DNA of 64,000 nt from Bog-473 sp963788585 (GCA_963788585.1 CAWBHA010000003.1:1426001-1490000); one strand, 5' to 3'. Positions 1 to 8,743 are shown, counted from the stretch's first letter. Numbers and translations: made by a program. Notes: a model not told the origin generated them from the letters alone.

Positions 1-193
1 TCACGCCCGCATAGGTGCCACGCTTGGTCAGAGGAATCCCCTCGTACAGGCCATAGAGCCGACCCGGAGGGCTCTCGTCGTCGATGATGATCGCGACGTT
101 CTCCATCTCGGCTCGGAGGGCGTCCGGGATCGTTTCCAAGGCATCAGCCACGAGCACCTCGAAGGCATCGACAGGGATCGGCTCCACGCCCAC
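1..193 (-). CDS. metallopeptidase family protein (zincin-like), 3' part cut by window edge
   Basis: The minus strand encodes the N-terminal 64 residues of a protein that continues beyond the window. The readable part has an amphipathic FEVLVADALETIPDALR stretch, then MENVAIIIDDE and LYGLYEGIPLT. This order is typical of the small actinobacterial putative metallopeptidases of the DUF1025/zincin type (about 110-130 residues). In that family the HExxH zinc motif lies in the C-terminal half, which is outside the window, so catalysis cannot be checked. A GTG at 193 is the first start after an in-frame stop and has a weak AAGG upstream; a GTG at 187 is an alternative. Physiological role is unknown in the family. 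Confidence 0.75.
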   Translation of the reverse strand, partial: MGVEPIPVDAFEVLVADALETIPDALRAEMENVAIIIDDESPPGRLYGLYEGIPLTKRGTYAGV

Positions 194-308
194 TACCTTG
201 CCAGCACGGAGCGGCGTTCCGCCGGAGGTCTACGCAAGCACATCGAGTTCGCAAAGCGGTCTCACCGATCGCAGTGGAGCCGTCACCCACCCGGCCACCG
301 GATTCCGG

Positions 309-554
309 TCAGTCGTGTCGAGCGCGTTGCCATTGATAAAACCTGACGGCAACATCGACCAGCAAAGCCACGCCCAGAATGACCAGGCTTCCACCCACGA
401 GCCCCACCTCGGGCGAGTTCGTCGCGACACCGATGATCAGCCCGCCGATTGTGCACACGACCCCGACCCCGAATGCGAGGGCGAGTTTCGGACTCGCGTG
501 CAGGAAGGTCAGATAGTCATCGGGACCCGGCGCCCGCCGCCTCGGATCGCTCAT
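309..554 (-). CDS. small two-helix membrane protein
   Basis: The 81-residue product has a charged N-terminus (about residues 1-25), a hydrophobic helix at about 26-45, a short GVATNSPE loop, a second helix at about 50-70 and a basic tail ending QWQRARHD. This is the layout of a two-pass inner-membrane protein. ATG at 554 is preceded by a weak AAGG. I do not recognise a named family and no catalytic motif is visible. It lies on the same strand as the metallopeptidase 116 bp downstream, so the two could share a transcript. Confidence 0.55.
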   Translation of the reverse strand: MSDPRRRAPGPDDYLTFLHASPKLALAFGVGVVCTIGGLIIGVATNSPEVGLVGGSLVILGVALLVDVAVRFYQWQRARHD

Positions 555-653
555 GGTCTGACCTTAGAACGAGGAGTCGCAGCCGCAAGAGCGGACACGG
601 CTCCGGCACTGGACCGCCAATCCGAAGGCTGCCCTTTCTCGCTCGATCGTGCG

Positions 654-815
654 TCAAGCCGTTTGTCGTGCCATCAGGTCGGGGGGTGGGTCATACGACT
701 CCTGGCCGCCGTCGCGCACGAGTTTCGTGGGGTCGCCGTCAACCGAGACCCAGCGCTCCTCGTGGACCCCGCACGGATCCTCGTGCCAACCCCAGGCAAG
801 CACCCCTTCGTCCAT
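654..815 (-). CDS. small conserved protein, paralogue of the 13.5-13.8 kb gene
   Basis: This 53-residue frame (ATG at 815, TGA at 654-656) is supported by similarity to the protein at 13525-13845. Both share the pattern W-(x)2-DP-(x)2-x-H-E-x-RW-(x)4-PT-x-LVRDGG-x-E-(x)-DP. Here it reads GWHEDPCGVHEERW, then DPTKLVRDGGQESYDPPPD. Small actinobacterial proteins with this 'DP..H..RW...PT.LVRDGG' layout are familiar as uncharacterised hypotheticals. No signal peptide or membrane segment is present. An in-frame stop lies just upstream of the ATG, so no longer start is possible. Function is unknown. Confidence 0.55.
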   Translation of the reverse strand: MDEGVLAWGWHEDPCGVHEERWVSVDGDPTKLVRDGGQESYDPPPDLMARQTA

Positions 816-852
816 GGGTGGGCAGTTTACCTAAAGTTTCCAAGACTGTCAC

Positions 853-1017
853 CTATATGTCACTTAGTTCACTTTGCTGACCCTGGCCGGACGTGCCGGA
901 CCCGAGGACAGAACCGAGAACAAGCAGGACAGCGAGAACCGCCAAGAGCACGAAGACGCCGAACGGGACCGCTCGCCGTCGCACGAGCACGCCAAGAGCG
1001 CCTCGGCCACTGCGCAC
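853..1017 (-). CDS. possible 54-residue single-pass membrane protein
   Basis: A minus-strand frame from GTG 1017 to TAG 853-855 encodes a basic head (VRSGRGALGVLVRRR), one strong hydrophobic helix (about residues 18-37, VFVLLAVLAVLLVLG) and a polar Gln/Ser-rich tail. A positive-inside head followed by a clean helix is unlikely by chance, and the frame sits 37 bp upstream of the 654-815 gene on the same strand. There is no convincing ribosome binding site and I recognise no homologue, so this remains a candidate. Confidence 0.3.
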   Translation of the reverse strand: MRSGRGALGVLVRRRAVPFGVFVLLAVLAVLLVLGSVLGSGTSGQGQQSELSDI

Positions 1018-1342
1018 GAGAGCGCCAAAATCAAGAAGCCTCAGTCCTGCGTCCCGGGAGAGACGGATCCGCCCTGCACCGGTTCGAGCTACCGGGACAG
1101 TCCGCGCATTCCGTCGGGCAGACGCAGGAATCCGATAGGGGTGCGCTCATCGAGGCCGAGCCGGGGGAGCGTGGTGCTCATCGCCACACCACCGGCACCG
1201 AACACGGACAGGCCAAGCACTGATCGCCCACGTCCCGCCACTGTGAATGTACCGCGCACGGGACGCTTGCGGCAAGGCCCCGATCGATGCGCAGAATCTG
1301 CGACCCGAACCCAGAACCAACGGAAGAGCAGGGGGTGGCGTG
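1018..1342. other. intergenic stretch upstream of the FAD monooxygenase
   Basis: No convincing gene was found. A 30-residue minus-strand frame (ATG 1181, stop 1089-1091) reads MSTTLPRLGLDERTPIGFLR and then ends soon after; it could be a remnant or a tiny gene but has no good ribosome binding site. The right end carries AGGGGGTGG at about 1329-1337, the ribosome binding site of the monooxygenase. Confidence 0.4.
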
Positions 1343-2800
1343 ATGGCCAAGCATGCGGTGGTGATCGCGGGAGGCGGTCCGACGGGGATGATGCTGGCGG
1401 CTGAGCTGGCGTTGGCGAACGTCGATGTCGCGATCGTCGAGCGGCGTCCCGATCATGAGCTCGTCGGCTCTCGTGCGGGCGGCTTTCACGCGCGCACCAT
1501 TGAGGTGCTGGACCAGCGTGGGGTCGCTGATCGGTTCCTCGCGGAGGGTCAGGTGGCCCAGGCCGCGATGATCGGCTCGACCGTGTTGGACATGAGCGAC
1601 TTCCCGACGCGTCATCCGTATGCGCTCGGGATCTGGCAGAACCAGATCGAGCGGATCATGGCCGCCTGGATCTCCGAGTTCCCGGTACGGGTCCGTTACG
1701 GATGTGACGTGACGGGCTTGGCCCAGGACGACACCGGCGTCGATGTCGAGCTCTCCGACGGCCAGTCGCTGCGGGCGCAGTATCTCGTCGGGTGCGACGG
1801 GGGAGGCAGCGTCGTCCGGCGGGCCGCCGGAATCGAGTTCCCGGGGTGGGATCCGACCAGGAGCAACCTCATCGCCGAGGTCGAGGTGACCGAGGAACCG
1901 CCGCGGGGTATTCGCCATGACGCGACGGGCATCCACGCGCTCCACAGGTTGGAGGACGGGCGGACCTTCCGGCTCGTCGTGACCGAGCAGCAGCTGGGAC
2001 CGAGCACTGAGCCCACCCTGCGCGATCTGCGCGAGGCGCTCGTCGCCGTGTACGGCACCGATTTCGGGATCCACGGTGCCACGTGGATCTCCAGGTTCAC
2101 CGACATGACGCGTCAGGCGGCGGCCTACCGCGCGGGACGAGTGCTCCTCGCCGGCGATTCGGCGCACATCCATTACCCGGCCGGTGGACAGGGCCTCAGC
2201 CTCGGTGTGCAAGATGCCGTGAATCTGGGCTGGAAGCTGGCACAGGTCGTCAACGGGACCTCTCCGGAGGGCCTGCTGGATACGTATCAGGAGGAGCGCC
2301 ACCCGGTCGCCGCCCGCGCGCTCCAGCACACGATGGCTCAGGGTGTGCTGCAGCGTCCGGACGACCGCATCAAGGCCTTGGTCGATATGGTCTCGGAGCT
2401 CGCGCTCATGGAGGAGCCCCGCAAACGGCTCGCCGGGCTCATCTCCGGGCTGGACATTCGGTACGACCTCGGCGAGGGTCACCCCCTCCTCGGGCGCCGG
2501 ATGCCCGATCTGGACCTCGTGACCGCCGACGGCCCGCTGCGGGTCTTCACCCTGCTGCACGACGCCAAGCCGGTGCTACTCAATCTCGGCGAGGCCGGCG
2601 GCCTTGCCATCACTCCATGGACCGACCAAGTCCAGCTGGTCGATGCTGCATATGGCGGCATATGGGACCTCCCGGTTCTTGGCGCGGTCACGGCGCCGTG
2701 CGCAGTGTTGATCCGGCCCGACGGCTACGTCGCGTGGGTGGGGGACGGTACCGATAGCGGATTGTGTGACGCCCTGACCACCTGGTTCGGAACACCATGA
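1343..2800 (+). CDS. FAD-dependent aromatic hydroxylase (PheA/TfdB, rifampicin monooxygenase-like)
   Basis: A 485-residue class A flavoprotein monooxygenase, expected to use NAD(P)H, FAD and O2 to hydroxylate an aromatic substrate. The N-terminus has the Rossmann motif AGGGPTGMMLAAELA (about residues 8-22). A DG motif (VGCDGGGSVVRRAAG, about 150-165) and the GD motif RVLLAGDSAHIHYPAGGQG (about 265-283) bind FAD. The last 100 or so residues form the degenerate thioredoxin-like domain usual in the PheA/TfdB group. The HARTIEVLDQRG stretch resembles Rox-type rifampicin hydroxylases, but the substrate cannot be inferred. ATG 1343 and the adjacent GTG 1340 both follow a strong AGGGGG ribosome binding site. 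It converges on the F420-type oxidoreductase. Confidence 0.85.
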   Translation: MAKHAVVIAGGGPTGMMLAAELALANVDVAIVERRPDHELVGSRAGGFHARTIEVLDQRGVADRFLAEGQVAQAAMIGSTVLDMSDFPTRHPYALGIWQNQIERIMAAWISEFPVRVRYGCDVTGLAQDDTGVDVELSDGQSLRAQYLVGCDGGGSVVRRAAGIEFPGWDPTRSNLIAEVEVTEEPPRGIRHDATGIHALHRLEDGRTFRLVVTEQQLGPSTEPTLRDLREALVAVYGTDFGIHGATWISRFTDMTRQAAAYRAGRVLLAGDSAHIHYPAGGQGLSLGVQDAVNLGWKLAQVVNGTSPEGLLDTYQEERHPVAARALQHTMAQGVLQRPDDRIKALVDMVSELALMEEPRKRLAGLISGLDIRYDLGEGHPLLGRRMPDLDLVTADGPLRVFTLLHDAKPVLLNLGEAGGLAITPWTDQVQLVDAAYGGIWDLPVLGAVTAPCAVLIRPDGYVAWVGDGTDSGLCDALTTWFGTP

Positions 2801-2827
2801 CGAGACGCGCTGAGGAGTCGCCGTTGC

Positions 2828-3658
2828 TCAGAGTTCGCGCAAGGCCATGGCCAGCGGCTCGAGGACGCGGGGATCGAGGGGTGGCCGGAGGTAGACAATG
2901 CCCAGCTCGGCGCCGACCTCGGCCAGTGCGGCGGCCTGTGCGGCGGTGGCCTTCGGATCGCCGGTGAATATGACGTGGCTGGACAGGAGGATCTCTTTCG
3001 GTTCGCGGCCGAGCTCCTGGCAGTGTGCAAAGAGGACCTCACGCTTGCGGGCGAAGTCCTTCGGCGTGCCGCCCACGAAGTTCCAGTGCTGCGCGAAGCG
3101 GGCAGCAGTGCGCAGCGTCCTCCGCTCGCCGCTGCCGCCGATGCAGATCGGCGGGTGGGGGCGCTGGACCGGCTTGGGCTCGTTGCGGGCCTCGTTGAGC
3201 TGGTAGTACTGACCCTTGAAGGTCGTCGTCTCCTGCGTGAGAAGGCCGACGATGACCTCACACGCCTCCTCGAAGCGGTCGCTGCGCTGGGCCGGCGTGC
3301 CCAACGCGATCCCGTAGGCCCCCGACTCCTCCTCGTTCCACCCGGCTCCGATCCCGAGCTCCAGGCGGCCGCCCGACACGATGTCGAGGGCGGTCGCCAT
3401 GTTGGCGAGAATTGCCGGGTGGCGATAGTGGATGCCGGTCACCAGGGTTCCCATGCGCACGCGCGTCGTCGCCTGGGCCAGCGCCGTCAGGGTGATCCAG
3501 CCCTCCATGCACGGGCCGGTGTTGTCGGCGAAGATCGGATAGAAGTGGTCGAAGGTCCAGCCCGACTCGAACAGCTCGATGTCGTCGGCCGCCCTCCACA
3601 CGGCGAGCATGTCGGACCACGTCGTGTCCTGCGGCGAGGTCTTGAAAGCGAAGCGCAT
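2828..3658 (-). CDS. LLM class F420-dependent oxidoreductase (TIGR03560-like)
   Basis: A 276-residue luciferase-like TIM-barrel protein. It starts MRFAFKTSPQDTTWSDM and carries the family signatures FESGWTFDHFYPI, TRVRMGTLVTG, RHPAILANMATALDIVSGGR (about residues 83-102), LELGIGAGWNEEE and PHPPICIGGSGERRTLRTAA (about 168-187). These match the actinobacterial subgroup that uses deazaflavin F420 for hydride transfer. The substrate is unknown. The gene stands alone on the minus strand. ATG 3658 begins where the family normally starts and the length is normal. Confidence 0.85.
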   Translation of the reverse strand: MRFAFKTSPQDTTWSDMLAVWRAADDIELFESGWTFDHFYPIFADNTGPCMEGWITLTALAQATTRVRMGTLVTGIHYRHPAILANMATALDIVSGGRLELGIGAGWNEEESGAYGIALGTPAQRSDRFEEACEVIVGLLTQETTTFKGQYYQLNEARNEPKPVQRPHPPICIGGSGERRTLRTAARFAQHWNFVGGTPKDFARKREVLFAHCQELGREPKEILLSSHVIFTGDPKATAAQAAALAEVGAELGIVYLRPPLDPRVLEPLAMALREL

Positions 3659-3985
3659 GGCCCCACGCTACGTCCGGCCGAGCGATCGGACCGACGCCCG
3701 TCTGCCCATGTCCGCGGACCTACTGGCCCATCGGCGCTTCCCACAAGACCTGCGAGGTTGCGCGGCCGGGACTGATCGACGCGAGTACAGGTCGGAGTTC
3801 GGGGCACGATTTCCGCCAATGAAGTCAGCCTCAATTCACTGAAAACCCGCGCCGCAATGATGATTCTGGGGCGCGACAAATCGCCCATTCAGCAGGTACT
3901 CATATCCCATTGACGCAAGTCGAAACGTCCGTTAAACCAGAAATCCGATCAGTGGTCATCGAAGTCTCGTAGTCAGGGGAAGCCA
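3659..3985. other. divergent intergenic region upstream of cholesterol oxidase
   Basis: No gene was found in these 327 bases between two divergent genes, so promoters for both are expected here. Bases 3924-3933 form a short palindrome AACG-TC-CGTT, about 50 bp before the cholesterol oxidase start. KstR operators contain AAC and GTT half-sites but with a shorter spacer, so a link to the KstR-like regulator at 44.1 kb is only a suggestion. A GGGGAA ribosome binding site precedes ATG 3986. Confidence 0.35.
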
Positions 3986-5770
3986 ATGGGCAAGGTGCAC
4001 CAAAAGAGCACGCGGCAACGCCAACCCATTTCGCCCGGTGACCGAGGGTTCTCTCGGCGCCAGTTCCTTGCCGCATCGGCGGGTGTGGCCGCGTTGGGCG
4101 CCTTCGAATGGACGCCTCTCTTCCAGGTTCCGGCAGCAAGCGCCCAAAGCACCCTGACGTCGCCACCGAACTTCCCCTCGTCCATCGCGCTGTACCAACA
4201 GGCCTTCCAGAACTGGTCTGGCGAGATCGTGCTGGAGAACGCCTGGACCTGTGCACCAACCTCAGCAGACGACGTCGTCACGCTGGCGAACTGGGCATTC
4301 CCTGTGGGATACGAAGTCAGGGCGCGGGGGATGATGCACAACTGGTCCCCGTTGGTCATCCCGGTGGACTCGAGCGGCGCCGATCTCGTCCTTGCCGATA
4401 CCACCCGGTTCCTCACGGCCGTCGCCATCGACTCATCCGGTTCGCCGGCCACCGTCACAGCGCAGACCGGGGTCACGATGGACGTGCTCCTCCAGGATTT
4501 GGAAGATGCTGGTCTTGGATTGACCGCACATCCGGCGCCGGGGGACATCACGGTAGGTGGTGCCCTCGCCATCGACGGTCATGGCACAGCGGTACCTGCC
4601 GTAGGTGAGACGCTCATCACCGGCCATACCTATGGCTCGGTGAGCAATCTCATTCTTTCTCTCACGGCCGTCGTGTGGAACGCCTCTCAGGGTCAGTACG
4701 TGCTGGAAACTTTCCAGCGTTCGGATCCGGCGATCCAGCCCCTTTTGGCACATCTGGGGAGAACTTTTGTGACGGAGGTGACGCTTCAAGTGGGTGCAAA
4801 CACCCGGCTGCGGTGCCAAAGCTTCGTCAATGTTCCGGCAAGCGCTCTCTTCGGAGCGCCGGGTTCGAGCTCCCAGACTTTCGACTCGTACGTGGAGCAG
4901 TCCGGCCGGGTAGAGACCATCTGGTTCCCCTTCACGTCCGAGCCCTGGCTGAAGGTATGGACGATCGCACCTGAGAAACCTCTGTTGTCACGCGAGGTGG
5001 ATGCGCCCTACAACTACGTGTTTGCCGACGTCATTCCGGCGACGCTCTCCGGACTCATCAAAGACATCCTGGAGGGTGACGTCAGCGTCACACCGACCTT
5101 CGGCCAAGCCGAGCTGGCTATCGTTGCCGCGGGCCTCCTCGGCACCGTCACCGCCGACATCTGGGGTTGGGCAAAGGATCTCCTGCTCTACGTCAAGCCG
5201 ACCACGCTGAGAGTAACGGCCAATGGATATGCCGTCTTGACCAATCGGGCCAGCATCCAGCAGGTGATCTACGACTTCATTACGTTCTACGAGAACCAGG
5301 TGGCCCTCTATCAGGCGGAGGGCAGCTATCCCATGAACGGCCCCGTCGAGATCAGGGTGACAGGTCTCGACGCGCCGAGCGACGTGATGATTTCCTCTCC
5401 AACGACGCCCCAGCTCTCGGCATTGCGTCCACGGCCAGATCAACCCGACTGGAACGTGGCCGTGTGGTTCGACATCCTGACCATGCCCGGAACGCCGTAC
5501 TCAGACCAGTTTTACCGTTCCGTCGAGCAGTGGATGTTCGCTCACTACGTCGGCTCGTATGCTGCGGTCCGTCCTGAATGGTCCAAGGGATGGGCATACA
5601 CCGATTCGGCGGCTTGGTCCGATCCGACCATGTTGAGCGCAACGATTCCCAATGCCATCAACGCCGGGCAACAGGCAGGGGACAACTGGAATGCTGCCGT
5701 TGCCAGTCTCGATACCTATGACCCGCACAAGGTATTCAGCAACGCGTTCCTGAGCTCCTTCATGGCCTAG
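3986..5770 (+). CDS. Tat-exported cholesterol oxidase, class II (covalent FAD, VAO family)
   Basis: A 594-residue enzyme that should oxidise the 3-beta-hydroxyl of sterols and isomerise the product to the 4-en-3-one with release of H2O2. The N-terminus is a twin-arginine signal (FSRRQFLAASAGVAALGAF, cleavage near AASAQS), so it acts outside the membrane. The mature part begins like the Brevibacterium sterolicum type II enzyme (PPNFPSSIALYQQAFQNWSG). The VAO/PCMH FAD domain has RGMMHNWSPL, whose His is the covalent FAD-binding residue of this class, and GGALAIDGHGTAVP. The cholesterol-oxidase substrate-binding domain follows (LRCQSFVNVP, ESGRVETIWFPF-like region, LLLYVKPTTLRVTANGYAVLT), and the C-terminus keeps WMFAHYVGSYAAVRPEWSKGWAYT. 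Length is full and no key residue is missing. It is monocistronic. Confidence 0.93.
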   Translation: MGKVHQKSTRQRQPISPGDRGFSRRQFLAASAGVAALGAFEWTPLFQVPAASAQSTLTSPPNFPSSIALYQQAFQNWSGEIVLENAWTCAPTSADDVVTLANWAFPVGYEVRARGMMHNWSPLVIPVDSSGADLVLADTTRFLTAVAIDSSGSPATVTAQTGVTMDVLLQDLEDAGLGLTAHPAPGDITVGGALAIDGHGTAVPAVGETLITGHTYGSVSNLILSLTAVVWNASQGQYVLETFQRSDPAIQPLLAHLGRTFVTEVTLQVGANTRLRCQSFVNVPASALFGAPGSSSQTFDSYVEQSGRVETIWFPFTSEPWLKVWTIAPEKPLLSREVDAPYNYVFADVIPATLSGLIKDILEGDVSVTPTFGQAELAIVAAGLLGTVTADIWGWAKDLLLYVKPTTLRVTANGYAVLTNRASIQQVIYDFITFYENQVALYQAEGSYPMNGPVEIRVTGLDAPSDVMISSPTTPQLSALRPRPDQPDWNVAVWFDILTMPGTPYSDQFYRSVEQWMFAHYVGSYAAVRPEWSKGWAYTDSAAWSDPTMLSATIPNAINAGQQAGDNWNAAVASLDTYDPHKVFSNAFLSSFMA

Positions 5771-5815
5771 ATGATTGTCAGAAAGCTCTCTGCGGTCGTG
5801 GCTCAGGGGGACCGA

Positions 5816-6229
5816 TCAGGCTGAGGGTCCAGCCGGCTCGTCCACGGCTCCGCCCAACGCCGTCGTCAGTGCCTCCAAATCGGCGACCGTCACGGTGAGC
5901 GCTGAATGGCCGCTTCGTCGCAACGGCGAGGGCACTTTCTCCGTGAAGTGGACGCACACGCCCGCGTCGTGGTTCGTTCCAAAGGTCAACCCGTCGTCGG
6001 CACGCGACATGCGGACCCCGACTGCGGTCCACCAGCGGTAGTCCCGCGTGATGTGCGCGCCAGGAATGTTCGAAAGCGACGTCGCGATCTTGACGACGCC
6101 GAAGGTCGCCACGAAATCCCCAGCATCAGTGAGTGTGACGCCGTCCCTTTTTGGCCGCAACAAAAACGGCAACAACACCGGAAGATAGCGCTTGTCGATC
6201 GCGTAGTCGAAGTGAGCCGCCACGTTCAC
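5816..6229 (-). CDS. conserved hypothetical protein paired with amidohydrolase
   Basis: A 137-residue protein starting MNVAAHFDYAIDKRYLPVLLPFLLRP. It has no signal peptide or clear helix bundle. Blocks such as GAHITRDYRWWTAVGVRMSRADDGLTFG and NHDAGVCVHFTEKVP alternate short beta-like stretches, suggesting a small mixed fold. I do not recognise a named family. ATG 6229 lies three bases after the stop of the upstream amidohydrolase, so the two are translationally coupled and probably function together. Its 3' end converges on the cholesterol oxidase with 45 bp between. Confidence 0.7.
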   Translation of the reverse strand: MNVAAHFDYAIDKRYLPVLLPFLLRPKRDGVTLTDAGDFVATFGVVKIATSLSNIPGAHITRDYRWWTAVGVRMSRADDGLTFGTNHDAGVCVHFTEKVPSPLRRSGHSALTVTVADLEALTTALGGAVDEPAGPSA

Positions 6230-6232
6230 CCG

Positions 6233-7375
6233 CTACGCGTCTTCGCCCGTCCTCACGAGATAGGCGGCATTGCCTCCGAAGAATCCAGCACCGTCCTTCG
6301 GCACGAGACCTGACGCCTCGTAGTCTTCGATGGCCGTCGACGTCCCCTCGGTATGGGGGTAGTCACTGCATGCCATGAAGATGTCACCGGAGTGTGCCAT
6401 CAATCGGTGCGGCAGCTCGTACGAGAAAGCGGCAACTCGCACCTGACGTCGGAAGTACTCGCTCGGCATGAGAGAGAGTTCCGTCGACTCCCCATTGAAG
6501 CGGGCCGTATGGCGATAACCACCATCCATCATCTGTAGGTGCTGCGGCACCCACGTCGCGGAGAGCTCCATGATGCCCATCCGCAGATCTGGGTGGCGCT
6601 CCAGAACACCATTCAGGATCAGGTCGGTCATCGCGAGGGCTGCGCCTGTCCATATGAAGACAACGCTGAGGGGTGAGATTCCCCCCTCCATGTCCTCGCC
6701 GTACCAGGCCTCGTCGAATGGGCGAGCTTGATTGGCGACGTGGAACACCGGAGTGATGCCGTGATCCACGAATGCATCCCACGCGCGATCGAGATCCGGG
6801 TGCGACAACGGCCGTCCGTCCACCAGCGTGGGCGGAATCAAGGCCAGACGGATGCCGCCATCGGCCAGCGTCGCCAATTGAGCTTGCAACCACGTCAAGT
6901 CTCGAAGGCTCAAGTGCGCCACCGGGTAGAGCCGTCCCCTTCCTTGGGCCGCGACCTCCACAATCCAACGGTTCCACGCGGTCATGTTGGCCAGGGTGGC
7001 GCGCAAGTCGTGCTGGAGCGGTCGTTCCCAACTAATCCCGTAGTTCGGAAACATGATCGAGGCGTCGAAACCAGCCCGGTCGAGCTGCAGGAGGCGAGCT
7101 TCCGGGTCGGAGTAGCTCGCCGTGAACTCGTCGAGGTCGAACTCCGCGGGCAAGCCATCCAACAAACGTTGCCGAAAAACACCGATGCCGTCGACGTCTC
7201 CCGGGCGATGTGGGCCTCCCAAGCTCAAGCGACGGTCACCGAACATCAACCAGGTGTAACCGAGGTCGTCCTTTGCCATGTGCAGTGCAACGTCGCGATC
7301 AGCCGGGTCGACGTACTCCCGCCACATTCCAGGCGGCTCAAAGAGGTGGGTGTCGGAGTCGATGAGCAGGTTCAT
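6233..7375 (-). CDS. amidohydrolase family protein (metal-dependent TIM-barrel hydrolase)
   Basis: A 380-residue amidohydrolase_2-type protein related to ACMS decarboxylase and 5-carboxyvanillate decarboxylase-like enzymes. The N-terminus has the metal motif as DSDTHLFEP, with a His at position 10 but no second HxH His. FDASIMFPNYG, HLSLRDL, PVFHVANQARP (His ligand) and ACSDYPHTEGT (terminal catalytic Asp region) follow in the expected order. The C-terminus ends FFGGNAAYLVRTG, typical for the family. Such proteins are frequent in mycobacterial steroid and aromatic catabolism regions, so a carboxylated or amide intermediate is plausible, but the substrate is not shown. It is the first gene of a two-gene minus-strand unit. 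Confidence 0.82.
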   Translation of the reverse strand: MNLLIDSDTHLFEPPGMWREYVDPADRDVALHMAKDDLGYTWLMFGDRRLSLGGPHRPGDVDGIGVFRQRLLDGLPAEFDLDEFTASYSDPEARLLQLDRAGFDASIMFPNYGISWERPLQHDLRATLANMTAWNRWIVEVAAQGRGRLYPVAHLSLRDLTWLQAQLATLADGGIRLALIPPTLVDGRPLSHPDLDRAWDAFVDHGITPVFHVANQARPFDEAWYGEDMEGGISPLSVVFIWTGAALAMTDLILNGVLERHPDLRMGIMELSATWVPQHLQMMDGGYRHTARFNGESTELSLMPSEYFRRQVRVAAFSYELPHRLMAHSGDIFMACSDYPHTEGTSTAIEDYEASGLVPKDGAGFFGGNAAYLVRTGEDA

Positions 7376-7581
7376 TGCCCCTCCTGTCGGGACGCTCCAG
7401 ACGAACCGGACCGTCTGCCCAACCCTACCGCTGGATTGCTGATGGAGCCCGGGGAGCTCCCCTCACAGCACGGACTGTCCCACCTCCCATTTCCAGGCCG
7501 AGGACCGGAGGGACACGCAGCGCGTGAGCGGCAAATATCCTTTGTTCTGACCGTCCCGAGCAGCGTTGTCTGGAGGCAGCC

Positions 7582-8055
7582 GTGGTCAGAGGCGAGGGCA
7601 TCACTGTGGCCCGGGGAGCCAATGCGATCGAGGCATTCGATTTCGTTTTGGACCCTGCTCAATACACCAAGGCGGATACCAAGATGGTGTGGGTAACCAA
7701 GATCGCTGACATTCCCGGTGGCATGTTGGCCCGCGAGGACGGCAAGTTCCTCGGTCGGTTCAAGGGATCGGTAATCACCCGCTACCGATGGAACCGGCCG
7801 AATCACATAGACGTGACCCTCGAGCATGGTGTCCCGAGAAGCCTCCACGCGTGGTTCGAAATCGAGGACGTCTCTGACGGTGTTCGCATTCGACACGTCG
7901 AGGAGCTCGATCTGGGACATGGCGTTCTCGGAGGTTTCCACGACCTGGTCGCCGGAGGGTGGTTCGCTCGGTCGGTACGAGAAGAGGTTGCCGAAATCGG
8001 ACGCCTACTCGAGGACGGCCAACGCGGACAGCCATTTGACGGTCTCGACGGTTGA
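7582..8055 (+). CDS. SRPBCC / polyketide cyclase-like protein
   Basis: A 157-residue protein with the sequence feel of the START/Bet v1-like fold. Strand-rich stretches ITRYRWNRPNHIDVTLEHG and HAWFEIEDVSDGVRIRHVEELDLG come before a C-terminal amphipathic helix (WFARSVREEVAEIGRLLEDG). Such proteins bind hydrophobic ligands or act as small cyclases and lyases. The GTG at 7582 is a plausible but weakly supported start; a GTG about 27 bases further in is an alternative. The histidine phosphatase starts 53 bp after its stop on the same strand. Confidence 0.6.
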   Translation: MVRGEGITVARGANAIEAFDFVLDPAQYTKADTKMVWVTKIADIPGGMLAREDGKFLGRFKGSVITRYRWNRPNHIDVTLEHGVPRSLHAWFEIEDVSDGVRIRHVEELDLGHGVLGGFHDLVAGGWFARSVREEVAEIGRLLEDGQRGQPFDGLDG

Positions 8056-8108
8056 CTGACGCCTCCCGGCGCGTCGAAACGCATTCGTCTCCTGCGCGAG
8101 AGTGCGCT

Positions 8109-8651
8109 GTGGCCATCGAGATTGTCTACGAGACGCACGCAACCACCGAGGACAGCGAGATGGGAAGGGCCACCGGGTGGCTTCCCGGCCATCTCTCCGA
8201 CGCCGGACGCGCGAATGCCGTGCTGCTCGGCCGGCGGCGCCGCGACGACGGGTTGGCGGCCATCTTCGTGTCGGACTTGGCGAGAGCGGTCGAGACGGTG
8301 GAGGTGGCCTTCGCTGCCACGGCCATACCCGTTCTCAAGGACTGGCGACTGAGAGAGTGTGACTACGGGCAACTCAACGGCGCCGCTGCGGCCGAGGTGC
8401 ATCGTGATCGGCCCAGATACCTCGATCGTCCGTACCCCGGTGGTGAGAGTTGGCGCCAGGCGACAGACCGGGTGGGCCGATTTCTCTCCGATTTGCCGCT
8501 CCGCTGGAAAGGTCAACGGATCCTGGTTGTGGGCCACGCGGCCACCCGTTTGGGTCTTGAGCGCTTTGTGGCCGGGGAAGACCTCGAACGAACGCTGACA
8601 GCCGATGTCGCCTGGCAGGAGGGCTGGGAGTACAGGTTTGACGATGCCTAG
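8109..8651 (+). CDS. histidine phosphatase family protein with altered first motif
   Basis: A 180-residue protein of the phosphoglycerate mutase-like branch. The N-terminus reads IVYETHATTED, so the usual RHG is THA: the catalytic His is kept but the phosphate-binding Arg is replaced. Other elements are intact: SDLARAVETVEVA (second pocket Arg), RLRECDYGQLNG (catalytic Glu region) and ILVVGHAATRLGLE (second His). Actinobacterial relatives with ETHS/ETHA starts followed by ATGWLPG are familiar, so this is a subfamily trait. GTG 8109, after GAGAG, was preferred over the upstream start at 8052 because homology begins at AIEIVYETH. Substrate is unknown. Confidence 0.75.
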   Translation: MAIEIVYETHATTEDSEMGRATGWLPGHLSDAGRANAVLLGRRRRDDGLAAIFVSDLARAVETVEVAFAATAIPVLKDWRLRECDYGQLNGAAAAEVHRDRPRYLDRPYPGGESWRQATDRVGRFLSDLPLRWKGQRILVVGHAATRLGLERFVAGEDLERTLTADVAWQEGWEYRFDDA

Positions 8652-8743
8652 CCAAATGCGCTCGATTCCAGGAACGCCGCGCTCACGGAGGCGTGGCACG
8701 ACGCAGGCTCGACGCCATCAACGTGTCCGTCGATCGGCGCGAT

